The notes beneath the pieces were generated by a model that was not told where the DNA came from, made no database searches, and was given only the letters and a program-made list of their open reading frames with translations. Of a stretch of 64,000 nucleotides of DNA, positions 36,544 through 45,251 are shown piece by piece. Where the stretch lies: the NCBI RefSeq assembly GCF_900112355.1, contig NZ_FOLM01000023.1:20357-84356 (forward strand), read 5' to 3'. Both the position numbers and the translations under genes were made by a program. The DNA is from Streptomyces aidingensis. GTDB lineage: Bacteria; Actinomycetota; Actinomycetes; Streptomycetales; Streptomycetaceae. The first letter of the stretch is position 1. Each line of letters starts with the position of its first letter.

Positions 36544-37716
36544 ACCCGCGCCCACCGGCAGGGCGAGCAGCATGGCGAGCGCGAGCCAGACGTAGGCGTT
36601 GCCGCCGAGGAAGCCGCCCACGCCCGGGGCGCCGGACCGCCACAGCCACACCACGCTGCTGCACAGCAGCACATACGCCCCGACGGCGACGGCGAAGGGC
36701 GCCGCGCGGCGGCCCGGCGGGCGGCTCAGCGCGGCGGCCGCCAGCACGGCCAGCGCCGGCAGCAGCCACACCAGATGGTGGACCCAGGTCACCGGGCTGA
36801 TCAGACAGGCCGCCGCGCCGGTCAGCGCCGGCCCCGCGGCCGTGTCGCCGGCCGCCCGGGCGCGCCGCACCCGCCGGGCCCAGACGGCCAGCACCAGCAC
36901 CACTCCCACCGCCCAGACCGCCCGCCCGGCGTCCCCGGCGCTGCCGGCGAGCCGGGCCAGCAGGCCCTGCAGGGACTGGTTGGAGATGTAGGCCAGGTCG
37001 CCGATGCGGTCGGTGTCGCGCAGCGCCTCGGTCCAGTAGTCGTGGGAGGTGCCGGGCGCGGCCCAGGCCGCGAGCAGGGTGGCGGCGACGGCGGTGGCGG
37101 CGGCCACGGCCGCGGCCCGGCGCCGCCCGGCGAGCAGCAGATAGCCGATGAACAGCGCCGGGGTGAGTTTGACCGCGGCGGCCAGCCCGGTGCCCAGTCC
37201 GGCGAACCGGGCGGCCCGGCCGCCGTGCGCCGCCAGCCGGGTGTCCGCCAGCACCAGGGCCAGCAGCACCAGATTGACCTGGCCGAAGCTGAGCGTGTCG
37301 CGGACCGGTTCCAGCAGCAGCACCAGACAGCCGGTGACCGCCAGCGCGTACCGGCGGCCGTGCACCCGGCCGCGCAGCACCGGCCCGGCGAGCAGCACGA
37401 CCACCGCCGCGGTGGCGGCGGCGTTCACCAGCAGACCGGCGGTCAGGGCGGCGGGCCAGTCCAGCAGGGCCAGCGGCAGCATGCACAGCGCGGCGAAGGG
37501 CGGATAGGTGAAGCCGTAGTCCTGGCCCGGCACCCGGTAGCCGTAGAGCGGGCCGCCGTCGTGCACCCAGTGGTGCACCGCCTCGTGGTAGACACGCAGG
37601 TCGAACCAGTTCCGGTGCAGCGGGACGGTGGCCAGGAACAGGCCCACCGCGGCGGCCAGGAGCAGCAGGGCCGGCAGCCGGCCGGTCACCCGCGCACCGC
37701 CCGGGAGGCGGATCAT
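36484..37716 (-). CDS. GT87-type (DUF2029) polyprenol-phosphate-mannose-dependent glycosyltransferase
   Basis: 410 residues, about ten membrane segments. The first extracytoplasmic loop NWFDLRVYHEAVHHWVHDGG carries the Asp typical of GT-C catalysis, and DYGFTYPPFAAL is the classic GT87 motif (compare PimE, alpha-1,2-mannosyltransferase). It should add mannose or a related sugar from a polyprenyl-phosphate donor to a cell-envelope lipid or polymer. The ATG at 37716 overlaps the mptB stop (ATGA). The stop codon (36484) lies inside the convergent flippase gene, so its last about 20 residues are encoded antisense to it. Confidence 0.88.
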   Translation of the reverse strand: MIRLPGGARVTGRLPALLLLAAAVGLFLATVPLHRNWFDLRVYHEAVHHWVHDGGPLYGYRVPGQDYGFTYPPFAALCMLPLALLDWPAALTAGLLVNAAATAAVVVLLAGPVLRGRVHGRRYALAVTGCLVLLLEPVRDTLSFGQVNLVLLALVLADTRLAAHGGRAARFAGLGTGLAAAVKLTPALFIGYLLLAGRRRAAAVAAATAVAATLLAAWAAPGTSHDYWTEALRDTDRIGDLAYISNQSLQGLLARLAGSAGDAGRAVWAVGVVLVLAVWARRVRRARAAGDTAAGPALTGAAACLISPVTWVHHLVWLLPALAVLAAAALSRPPGRRAAPFAVAVGAYVLLCSSVVWLWRSGAPGVGGFLGGNAYVWLALAMLLALPVGAGSQHLPADQRVQRQDAGQQR

Positions 37717-39143
37717 CCCGGTCCCGGTCCCGGGCGCGGCGGCGGCAGCGGCGGCAGCACGGACGGGGCCGCGCCGAGGCGGCGGGCCCACCACAGCGCC
37801 GGCAGCGCGCAGAGACCGCCGCAGACGGCCAGCGCCACCTGGCCGCCGTCCGGGGCGAAGCCGCTGGGCAGCACGGCGAAGGCGAGCACCCCGCTGGCAG
37901 CCGCCAGGCCGCTGCGGGCGGCTCCACCGGGCGCCGCGGCGGCCACCAGGAACACCCCCCACAGCACATACCAGGGACGGATGGCGGGGCCGAGCACGGC
38001 CAGGGCGGTCAGCGACAGGCCCAGCGCGTACAGCGGGGCGGACGCGGGACGCCGCAGCCACAGCACCAGCACGGCGGCGCACAGCACCGCCAGGCCCAGC
38101 AGCTGCCAGGCGGGCTGGGCGAAATGGGCCAGTCCGCTGCCGGCCGCCCGCAGCGCGCCCTGGGTGATGCGGCCCAGCACGCTGACCGGCGCCCAGTTGT
38201 CCGGCGAGACGGGGGTGCGCAGGGCCCCGATCCAGCCGTAGCCGTGGCCGGTGACGGCGGTGGCCAGCACGGTGGTGACCAGGGCGGTGCCGGTGACCGC
38301 CGCCCCGGCCCGCCACCAGCGGGCGCGGCCGGCCGGCCGGCGGGCCCGCAGCGAGACCACGGCCAGCAGGCCGAGCGCGGCGGGGACCTTGACCAGCGCG
38401 GCCAGCGTGACCAGCACGGTGGCCAGCACCGGGGCGAGGAACCGGCGCCGGCCGAGCGCGGCCACCAGCCCGGTGCCCAGCAGACCGAGCATGACGGCGT
38501 CGTTGTGCGCGCCGCCGACCAGATGCAGCAGCACCAGCGGGTTGAGCGCGCCGAGCCACAGCGCGCGGCCGGGGTCGGTGCCGCAGGCACGGGCCAGCGG
38601 GGGGAGCGAGAGCACCATCAGTGCCACGCCGAGCAGGGCGAGCAGCCGCATGCCCAGCACCCCGGCCCAGACCTCGGCCCGGGCCAGGTCGTTGATGACC
38701 GAGGCGAAGGAGAGGAAGACCGGGCCGTAGGGCGTGGGGGTGTGCTGCCAGGCGGGCGCGACCTCCGCGGCCAGCGGTCCGCCGAGGTCGGCCGGCCCCT
38801 GCGTGTAGACGTCCAGCCGGGCGTCCGCCATGGCGCCCTGGGCGAGATAGCTGTAGACGTCCCGGCTGAACAGCGGCGGGGCGAGCAGCAGCGGCGCGGC
38901 CCACAGGGCGAGGGTGGCCAGCAGCCGGCCGGGGGCGGGCGGATCGGTGCCGCGCACGGTGCGGCCCAGCCGGGCCCAGGCGGCCACCAGCAGCACCAGG
39001 CCGAAATAGGTGGCGGCCAGTCCGGCGGCGGCCCGTCCGGCGGGGAGCTCCATGACCCGCTGCACGGAGAGCGCGCCGGCGCTGCTGCCGCCCGCGGCCA
39101 GCGCCGCGGTGCCCGCCAGGCCCACCAGGCGGCAGCGCCGCAT
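37713..39143 (-). CDS. mptB: Alpha-1,6-mannosyltransferase MptB-like
   Basis: 476 residues with about twelve membrane helices. GT-C motifs SRDVYSYLAQGAM (with the catalytic Asp) and HTPTPYGPVFLSFA are intact; GGAHNDAVMLGLLGTG matches the MptB family, which in mycobacteria starts the mannan core of lipomannan using polyprenyl-phosphomannose. The ATG at 39143 is chosen on homology; its ribosome site is weak. Short 3' tail Pro-rich. It is co-transcribed with the GT87 gene by ATGA overlap, and faces the flippase gene. Confidence 0.88.
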   Translation of the reverse strand: MRRCRLVGLAGTAALAAGGSSAGALSVQRVMELPAGRAAAGLAATYFGLVLLVAAWARLGRTVRGTDPPAPGRLLATLALWAAPLLLAPPLFSRDVYSYLAQGAMADARLDVYTQGPADLGGPLAAEVAPAWQHTPTPYGPVFLSFASVINDLARAEVWAGVLGMRLLALLGVALMVLSLPPLARACGTDPGRALWLGALNPLVLLHLVGGAHNDAVMLGLLGTGLVAALGRRRFLAPVLATVLVTLAALVKVPAALGLLAVVSLRARRPAGRARWWRAGAAVTGTALVTTVLATAVTGHGYGWIGALRTPVSPDNWAPVSVLGRITQGALRAAGSGLAHFAQPAWQLLGLAVLCAAVLVLWLRRPASAPLYALGLSLTALAVLGPAIRPWYVLWGVFLVAAAAPGGAARSGLAAASGVLAFAVLPSGFAPDGGQVALAVCGGLCALPALWWARRLGAAPSVLPPLPPPRPGPGPG

Positions 39144-39399
39144 CTCGTCACGTTTCCCCGTGCCCGGCACACCGGCAGACTGCTCACCCCCGATGACCCG
39201 CGGGCAACCCGGTCCCCACCCCCGGGCGACCACCACATGTCGCACAGCGCAACACCCGGGCACCGGCCCCGGGCGGGTGCGGGGAAGGGGTCCTCGATCG
39301 ATGCGGACGGAAAGGGGAGGGGAACCGGCCCGGAAGGGCGGTGCCGGCACCGGGACGGGCGCGGCCCGGCCGGCGGGGACGCCGCCGGGGACCCGGTCG

Positions 39400-39993
39400 C
39401 TAGCTCGCGCGCAGGCGGCGCACCAGGATGCTGGCCTCGCCGCGGGATTCCAGGTCGGCCAGGACCACGGCGACCGCCTCGCGGACGATCCGGCCGCGGT
39501 CCACCGCCAGCCCGTGCTCGCCGCGCAGCACCAGCCGCGCCTGCTCCAGGTCCATCAGCTCCTCGGCGGAGACATAGACCGTGATCTTCTCGTCGTGGCG
39601 TTCCCGGCCGCTGGGGCGGCGGGCCATCCGCCCGGCCCGGCCGCCGGCGCGCTGCGCCGCGGCCTGCTGCTGGCCGGCCGCGGCGGCGCGGCCCTTGGCG
39701 CCGCCGGCGCGCGCGCCGGCGGCCGGGCCGCGCTTGGACTGGCCGGGGACCGAGGGTTCCCGGCTGTTGCCGGAGGAGGCGGGCGCCGCCTCCGCGGTGC
39801 CGGAGGTGTGCGGCCGGGGGCCGTCCTCCGGATCACCGCCGGCCGCCTGGTCCCCGCCCGGTGCGGGGCCCTGCTGCCGTGCCGCCGCGGCCTCCTCCTG
39901 GGAGGCGTCCGCGGCGTGCTCGTGCGGGGTGGACGGCTGCACCGCCGCACCACCCGTGGTACGGAACAATTCGTCTGCTGCCGGAAGACTCAC
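39400..39993 (-). CDS. ParA-coupled protein with C-terminal ribbon-helix-helix-like domain
   Basis: 197 residues. The GTG at 39993 overlaps the parA stop (GTGA), so translation is coupled. Residues 1 to about 120 are disordered (Ala/Gly/Pro/Glu, with a RARAGGAKGRAAAAG basic patch). The last 70 residues, GRERHDEKITVYVSAEELMDLEQARL onward, are compact with a KITVYVSAEEL strand-helix start, like ribbon-helix-helix DNA-binding proteins. I recall this pair beside scpAB in Streptomyces. Possible roles are DNA partner of the ParA or repressor of the operon. No ParB signature is present. Confidence 0.8.
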   Translation of the reverse strand: MSLPAADELFRTTGGAAVQPSTPHEHAADASQEEAAAARQQGPAPGGDQAAGGDPEDGPRPHTSGTAEAAPASSGNSREPSVPGQSKRGPAAGARAGGAKGRAAAAGQQQAAAQRAGGRAGRMARRPSGRERHDEKITVYVSAEELMDLEQARLVLRGEHGLAVDRGRIVREAVAVVLADLESRGEASILVRRLRAS

Positions 39994-41156
39994 TCGGCGT
40001 GGCACCGGGCGAGCACCTCCCTGGCGAGCTGGCGATATGCGGCGGCGCCCACGGAGTTGGAGGCGTAGGTGGTGATCGGCTCGCCGGCGACCGTGGTCTC
40101 CGGGAAGCGCACGGTCCGTCCGATGACGGTGTGGTACACGTTGTCCGGGAACGCCTCGACCACCCGGGCCAGCACCTCGCGGCTGTGCACCGTGCGGGAG
40201 TCGTACATGGTGGCGAGGATGCCGTCCAGGCTGAGGTTGGGGTTCAGCCGCTCCTGGACCTTCTCGATGGTCTCGGTCAGCAGGGCCACCCCGCGCAGGG
40301 CGAAGAACTCGCACTCCAGCGGCACGATCACCTTGTGCGCGGCGGTGAGCGCGTTGACGGTGAGCAGGCCGAGGGAGGGCTGGCAGTCGATGACCACGAA
40401 GTCGTAGTCGTTGATCAGCGGCGCGAGGGCGCGCTGCAGCGCGGACTCCCGGGCCACCTCGCTCACCAACTGCACCTCGGCCGCGGACAGGTCGATGTTG
40501 CTGGGCAGCAGGTCCATGCCGGGGATGGCGGTCTTCAGCAGCACCTCGTCGGGAGCCATGCCGCTCTCCATGACGAGGTTGTAGACCGTGTTGTCCAGCT
40601 CCATGGGGTTGACGCCCAGTCCCACGGAGAGGGCGCCCTGCGGGTCGAAGTCGACCAGCAGCACCCGGCGGCCGTATTCGGCGAGCGCCGCACCGAGGTT
40701 GATGGTGGACGTGGTCTTGCCGACCCCGCCCTTCTGGTTGCACATGGCGATGATGGTGGCCGGGCCGCGCTCGGTCACCGGTCCGGGGATCGGGAAGTAC
40801 GGCATCGGCCGCCCGGTCGGCCCGATGCGTTCGCGGCGCTGGCGCGCGGCGTCCGGAGCGATGGTCGCGGCGTACTCGGGGTCCGGCTCGAATTCGGCGT
40901 CGGGGTCGAAGAACTCCCCGTCCGGGAACTCGTCATAGGCGGCGAAGCGCGCCGGACCGCTCTCCGCACGGCCACGGGCCATGCCGGAGACGTGGTGTCC
41001 GTCTGTGCTCTGATGCGCTGTCATGTTCGCTGGGTTCTGGTGGGTGACGAAGGTGTGGACAGCGACGGAGCCGACCCCCGTCATGCCCGAGTGGCCCGAA
41101 GGCCCCGCGGGCGCTCCTGGTTGTCCTCCCCCGGGAGTAATTGTCGACTCATTCAC
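39990..41156 (-). CDS. ParA/Soj-family ATPase (orphan, no parB)
   Basis: 388 residues from the GTG at 41156 with AAGGAGGT 11 bases upstream. An N-terminal extension of about 130 residues is disordered and acidic (PDAEFEPDPEYAATI) before the Walker-type ATPase. The deviant Walker A is KGGVGKTT near 140, Walker A' in LLVDFDPQGAL, Walker B in VIDCQPSLGLLTVNAL. It differs from the canonical parA at oriC by its extension and location beside scpAB. A coupled RHH-like protein follows. A role in positioning or segregation fits, but the cargo is unknown. Confidence 0.93.
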   Translation of the reverse strand: MNESTITPGGGQPGAPAGPSGHSGMTGVGSVAVHTFVTHQNPANMTAHQSTDGHHVSGMARGRAESGPARFAAYDEFPDGEFFDPDAEFEPDPEYAATIAPDAARQRRERIGPTGRPMPYFPIPGPVTERGPATIIAMCNQKGGVGKTTSTINLGAALAEYGRRVLLVDFDPQGALSVGLGVNPMELDNTVYNLVMESGMAPDEVLLKTAIPGMDLLPSNIDLSAAEVQLVSEVARESALQRALAPLINDYDFVVIDCQPSLGLLTVNALTAAHKVIVPLECEFFALRGVALLTETIEKVQERLNPNLSLDGILATMYDSRTVHSREVLARVVEAFPDNVYHTVIGRTVRFPETTVAGEPITTYASNSVGAAAYRQLAREVLARCHAE

Positions 41157-41572
41157 AAGTCGTCGTACCTCCTTGGGGACCAGGAAACTTCTCGACAGAG
41201 TCAGCGTTGCACCTTGCCGACGTTTGGCGACTCTATGGCGTGTCGGCGGTCCGCAGCAACACAATCCACCGGACCGGCACCGATGTGTCGGCATCGTCCG
41301 GTCCGTGGTCAGGGCTGCCGCGAGGGTGCTCCACTGGCGAGCGGAAGTCTCGGCAGGACTGGAAACAGTTAAAGAGTAGTCTTTGCCACAAGTCGCCGTC
41401 GCGATACCCCGGATACTGATAAATCTGGCCGGGTCCCGGCGCCCTCCGGGGCGGCATGTCACGGGACCCGGCCCGGCGCCGGGCACCGGCCGGCGGGTCG
41501 GGGAGAGCCGGGGCGAACGGCGTCGCGCGGTTGACGCGCCGGGTTGACGCCGGGCCGCCGGCCCGGCCGTGA
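41157..41572. other. 416-bp intergenic region: parA promoter side
   Basis: Between the parA start and the ald stop. The AT-rich part at 41350-41440 probably contains the parA promoter, but no convincing consensus hexamers were seen. No parS-like GTTTCACGTGAAAC palindrome is present. No gene recognised. Confidence 0.4.
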
Positions 41573-42688
41573 TCAGCCCACAACGGTGGCCGGATCGGTG
41601 TGCGGCAGGCCGTGCGCCTCCGCGACGGGGCCGTAAATCACCTGGCCGTCATGGGTGTTGAGCCCCTTGGCAAAGGCGGCGTCAGCGCTCAGCGCGGCCC
41701 GCCAGCCGCGGTCGGCCAGCTTGACCAGATACGGCAGGGTGGCGTTTGTCAGGGCGTAGGTCGATGTGCTGGGCACCGCGCCCGGCATATTGGCCACGCA
41801 GTAGAAGACCGAGTCGTGCACCCGGAAGACCGGCTCGGCATGGGTGGTCGGCCGCGAGTCGGCGAAGCACCCGCCCTGGTCGATCGCGATGTCGACAAGG
41901 ACACTTCCCGCCTTCATCCGGGACACCTGTTCCGTGCTCACCAGCTTGGGCGCCCGGGCGCCCGGGATCAGCACCGCCCCGATCACCAGATCCGCGGCAC
42001 GCACCGCCCGGTCCAGCTCGAAGGCGTTGGAGGTGATGGTCTGCACCCGGCCGCCGTAGATCCGGTCCGCCTCCCGCAGCCGGCCGGCGTTGGTGTCCAG
42101 CAGGGTGACCCGGAAGCCCATGCCCACCGCGATCTGCATGGCGTTCCAGCCGGCGACACCGCCGCCGATGACCACCGCCTCGGCCGCGCCGGTGCCCGGC
42201 ACGCCGCCGGGCAGCACCCCACGGCCGCCCGCCGGGCGCATCAGATGATAGGCGCCGACCTGGGGGGCGATCCGGCCGGCCACCTCGGACATCGGGGCCA
42301 GCAGCGGCAGGGCGCCGTCCGCGGTCTGCACGGTCTCATAGGCGATCGCGGTGGTACCCGCCTCCAGCAGGGCCCGGGTGCACTCGGCGGAGGCCGCGAG
42401 ATGCAGATAGGTGAAGAGGATCTGGTCCTTGCGCAGCCGGTGGTACTCCTCGGGGACCGGCTCCTTGACCTTGAGCAGCAGCTCGGCGGCGGCCCACACC
42501 TCGTCGGCGCTGTCCAGGACGGCGGCACCGGCGGCGGTGTACTCCTCGTCGGTGATGGCGGAGCCGAGCCCGGCGCCGCGCTCCACCACGACCTGGTGGC
42601 CGTGGCCGACGAGCTCGTGGACCCCGGCCGGGGTGATGGCCACACGGAACTCGTTGTTCTTGACCTCGCGGGGGATGCCGACCTTCAC
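41573..42688 (-). CDS. ald: Alanine dehydrogenase
   Basis: 371 residues from the GTG at 42688 (VKVGIPREVKNNEFR), the canonical length; a GTG at 42697 would add three residues. It interconverts alanine and pyruvate with NAD. The N-terminal block GIPREVKNNEFRVAITPAGV, the substrate Lys/His region (LLKVKEP, YLHLA), the Rossmann VIGGGVAGWNA and IAIDQGGC are intact. Spore-forming actinobacteria use it in nitrogen balance and redox under low oxygen. Upstream is a 9-bp repeat block that could bind an Lrp/AldR-type regulator. Confidence 0.97.
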   Translation of the reverse strand: MKVGIPREVKNNEFRVAITPAGVHELVGHGHQVVVERGAGLGSAITDEEYTAAGAAVLDSADEVWAAAELLLKVKEPVPEEYHRLRKDQILFTYLHLAASAECTRALLEAGTTAIAYETVQTADGALPLLAPMSEVAGRIAPQVGAYHLMRPAGGRGVLPGGVPGTGAAEAVVIGGGVAGWNAMQIAVGMGFRVTLLDTNAGRLREADRIYGGRVQTITSNAFELDRAVRAADLVIGAVLIPGARAPKLVSTEQVSRMKAGSVLVDIAIDQGGCFADSRPTTHAEPVFRVHDSVFYCVANMPGAVPSTSTYALTNATLPYLVKLADRGWRAALSADAAFAKGLNTHDGQVIYGPVAEAHGLPHTDPATVVG

Positions 42689-42785
42689 GTCGATCACGGT
42701 CCTTGCGTTGCGGGGATGCGCTGCGGACACCGGGCACGGCTGGGGCCCCTGGCACGGGGCGCGTACCGGCATCACCTTGCACACC

Positions 42786-42833
42786 CGGATGTGCCGAATA
42801 TGCCCGATATGCCAAACAACCAAATATCCGCAC
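42786..42833 (-). promoter_or_regulatory. Tandem 9-bp repeats and dyad in the ald upstream region
   Basis: Three adjacent 9-mers on the plus strand: CGGATGTGC (42786-42794), CGAATATGC (42795-42803), CCGATATGC (42804-42812). GTGCCGAATAT (42791-42801) is nearly an inverted match of ATATCCGCAC (42824-42833) around a centre at 42812. It lies about 100 to 145 bases upstream of the ald start, in the AT-richest patch of a 230-base gap. Clustered half-sites are typical for Lrp-family regulators such as AldR (inference). Confidence 0.5.
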
Positions 42834-42918
42834 ATGGCGTGCATGCCGGAAGCGACCGGAAGGCCGCGGCAGAGCCATTGTTAACGAAGGACTTCCCACT
42901 GTCCAGCCTTGCAATCAT

Positions 42919-45093
42919 TCAATCGGGCTGGACGTTCTTCTGCGTTTCGCAGGCCAGCTGTCCGGTGGCCGATGCGGAACCCTCCCCCGTGGCCCCGTCC
43001 CCGCCGAGCAGCCGCCCGGCCGCCGCCCGGTGGTCCGCCGCCTCCGCCGGCCTGCCCAGCCGCGCCGCGCAGTCCGCCAGCCGCAGCCGCAGCGCGCCCT
43101 GCAGCCGGCCGTCACCGGACCGTTCGGCGATCCGCAGCGCCTGCAGCCCCAGCCGCATCGCCTCGGCGGGCTCCCCGGCGTACTCCCGCACCCGGGCGGC
43201 CTCGGCCAGCGCCCTGGCCTGCGCCCCCGGATCGCCGCGCCGCCGGTGCGCGGAGGCCGCCGCCCGCCAGGCGCGCAGCGCCTCCGGCCACTGCCCGGCC
43301 CGCGCCAGCACGGCACCGATCCGGCCGTGCAGCCGGGACTCGGCGTCCAGGTCCCGGCGGGCCTGTGCGGTGGACAGCGCGCGGGCGTACCAGTCGGCGG
43401 CGCGGCGCCACTCCCCCAGCTCCGCGTAGGTCCCGGCAATGGACTCCAGTGCCCGCCCGGCCCCCAGCCCGGCAGCGGGCGGCCCGGCGGCGCCCGCGCC
43501 GGGCGGCCCGGGCGGCATCCGGTCACCGTCCGGCCGCAGCGCCTCCAGGGCCGAGCGGTAGCGGTCCAGGGCGAGGTGCGGCCGGCCGCCGGCCACATCC
43601 AGGTCGCCGAGGTTGAGCAGCGCGGCGGCGCGTTCCCTGGGCAGCCGCTGCCGGTCCGCCACCCCGAGCACCAGCTCGTGCAGCCGGTACAGCTCGGGCG
43701 CCGCCGCCCCGGTGCCCCGGTGCGCGGACAGCGCGCTGGTGAGTGCGGCGATCAGCCGCCGGGCCAGGGTGTCCAGCTCGCCCTCGGCCACCACCAGCCG
43801 GGCGGCGGCCAGCAGCGAGGGCAGCCGGGTCTCCAGCCAGTCCGCGGCGGCGGCGCGCGAGGCGAACCGCAGGGTGGCGGGCAGCCCGGACAGCCAGGAG
43901 CGGGCCGGGCTGCCGGACGGCTCGGTGACCGCCCGGCAGGCGGTGAGCTGGCGCACCGTGCGCTCCAGCAGCCGGGCCCGGGCGAGCTGCACCTCGGCCG
44001 GCCGTTCCTTGCGCTCCAGCAGGGTCTGCAGCAGCGGATCGAGGCAGCCGGGCAGGGCGAGCAGCGGCCCGGCCGACTCCTCGGTGGCGGCGGGCGGGGC
44101 GGCCGGCACGGCGTGCACCAGCCCGAGCAGGGTCAGATCCCGCAGGGTGCCGCGGGCGGTGTCCATGGAGCAGCCGGCCAGCGCCGCGGCGGTGTGCGCG
44201 TCGGCCACGCCCGCCGGGGCCAGGGCCAGCAGCCGCAGGGTCCGGGCGGCGGGCGGCGGCAGCGCGGAGTGGGCCAGCCGGAAGGCGCGGCCCAGGGGAT
44301 CGGTGACCTCCGGCAGGCCGTCGTCGTCGGCGGGGTCCTCCAGCCGCCGCAGGGCATCGGCCAGCGCGGCGTCGGGGTGTGCCGCCAGCCAGCCCCCGGC
44401 CAGCACCAGGGCGGCCGGCAGATGGGCGCACGCCTCGGCCAGCCGCTCGGCGGCCCGGGGGTCGACGGTGACCCGGGTGCGGCCGGCGCCGCGCACCAGC
44501 AGGCTCAGCGCGGCCTCCTGCTCGATCGCGCCGAGCATGCAGGGCCGGACGTCCGGTACGCCGGTGAGCGGGCCGCGGGCCACGGCCAGGGCCAGACAGC
44601 CGCGGGTGTCCGGCAGCAGGCCGGCGAGCTGTTCGCCGGAGCAGACGTCGTCGAACAGCAGCACCGCCCGGCGGCCGGCCAGGGCGGTGCGCAGGGTTTC
44701 GGTGAGTTCGTCCTCGCCGGCCCCGGCCGGGGCGGTCGTGCCGAGCGCGGCGAGCAGGTCGCGGGCGGTGCGCTCGGTGGGCACCGGCAGGCCGCCGGGG
44801 TCGGTGAGCCGGGCCCGCAGCATGCCGTCCGGGTAGTCGCCGCCGGCCAGGCACTCGGCGGCGAACCGCTCGGCGAGCGTGGTGCGCCCGGTGCCGGGGC
44901 GGCCGGCCACCAGCAGCACCCGGCAGCGGGGGGCCGGGCGCCCGGCCAGGGTGTCCAGCCCGGCGCGCTCCAGGTCGGCACGGAGCGCCGCGAGTTCGCG
45001 GCTCCGGCCGAGGAACACGGGTCCGCCGCCGTCCGTCTCCGCGCCGGCCCGGCGCCGCGCCGGGCCGGTCCTGTGCACCGCCTGCTCCGTCAC
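42919..45093 (-). CDS. STAND-type ATPase with TPR repeats
   Basis: 724 residues. After a short linker comes a P-loop AGRPGTGRTT at 63-72, Walker B LLFDDVCSG near 147, and NB-ARC/STAND-like helical and winged segments to about 320 (AERLAEACAHLPAALVLAGG). From about 470 there are TPR-like pairs (LYRLHELVLGVADRQRLPRE, AAALLNLGDLDVAGGRPHLA, ESIAGTYAELGEWRRAAD). Unlike SARP/AfsR or LuxR-LAL regulators there is no DNA-binding domain at either end. It may sense or scaffold; function unknown. Conserved neighbour of ald and the Nudix/pyrG pair. Confidence 0.85.
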   Translation of the reverse strand: MTEQAVHRTGPARRRAGAETDGGGPVFLGRSRELAALRADLERAGLDTLAGRPAPRCRVLLVAGRPGTGRTTLAERFAAECLAGGDYPDGMLRARLTDPGGLPVPTERTARDLLAALGTTAPAGAGEDELTETLRTALAGRRAVLLFDDVCSGEQLAGLLPDTRGCLALAVARGPLTGVPDVRPCMLGAIEQEAALSLLVRGAGRTRVTVDPRAAERLAEACAHLPAALVLAGGWLAAHPDAALADALRRLEDPADDDGLPEVTDPLGRAFRLAHSALPPPAARTLRLLALAPAGVADAHTAAALAGCSMDTARGTLRDLTLLGLVHAVPAAPPAATEESAGPLLALPGCLDPLLQTLLERKERPAEVQLARARLLERTVRQLTACRAVTEPSGSPARSWLSGLPATLRFASRAAAADWLETRLPSLLAAARLVVAEGELDTLARRLIAALTSALSAHRGTGAAAPELYRLHELVLGVADRQRLPRERAAALLNLGDLDVAGGRPHLALDRYRSALEALRPDGDRMPPGPPGAGAAGPPAAGLGAGRALESIAGTYAELGEWRRAADWYARALSTAQARRDLDAESRLHGRIGAVLARAGQWPEALRAWRAAASAHRRRGDPGAQARALAEAARVREYAGEPAEAMRLGLQALRIAERSGDGRLQGALRLRLADCAARLGRPAEAADHRAAAGRLLGGDGATGEGSASATGQLACETQKNVQPD

Positions 45094-45205
45094 GTCCCCG
45101 AGCGTATGCCCTGCCCCTCAGGCGTCACCCATGGAACACGTCGCCGGGCGGCGGCCACCCGCCGCTTGTCCCCCGTGCGGCGCCGCCGGGAGCCGGCCGG
45201 CGGCC

Positions 45206-45244
45206 GTGCCGTGCGGTGCGGTGCGGTGCGGTGCGGTGCGGCGG
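45206..45244. repeat. GTGCG pentamer microsatellite
   Basis: Six exact GTGCG units (45211-45240) flanked by one imperfect unit, GTGCC, on the left and by GCGG on the right. It lies in the 158-base gap between the STAND/TPR start and the Nudix stop, in neither gene. Confidence 0.9.
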
Positions 45245-45251
45245 GGCCGGC

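Noticed and set aside
41157..41572. Possible parS site near parA
   Set aside because: No GTTTCACGTGAAAC or near match was found in the region.
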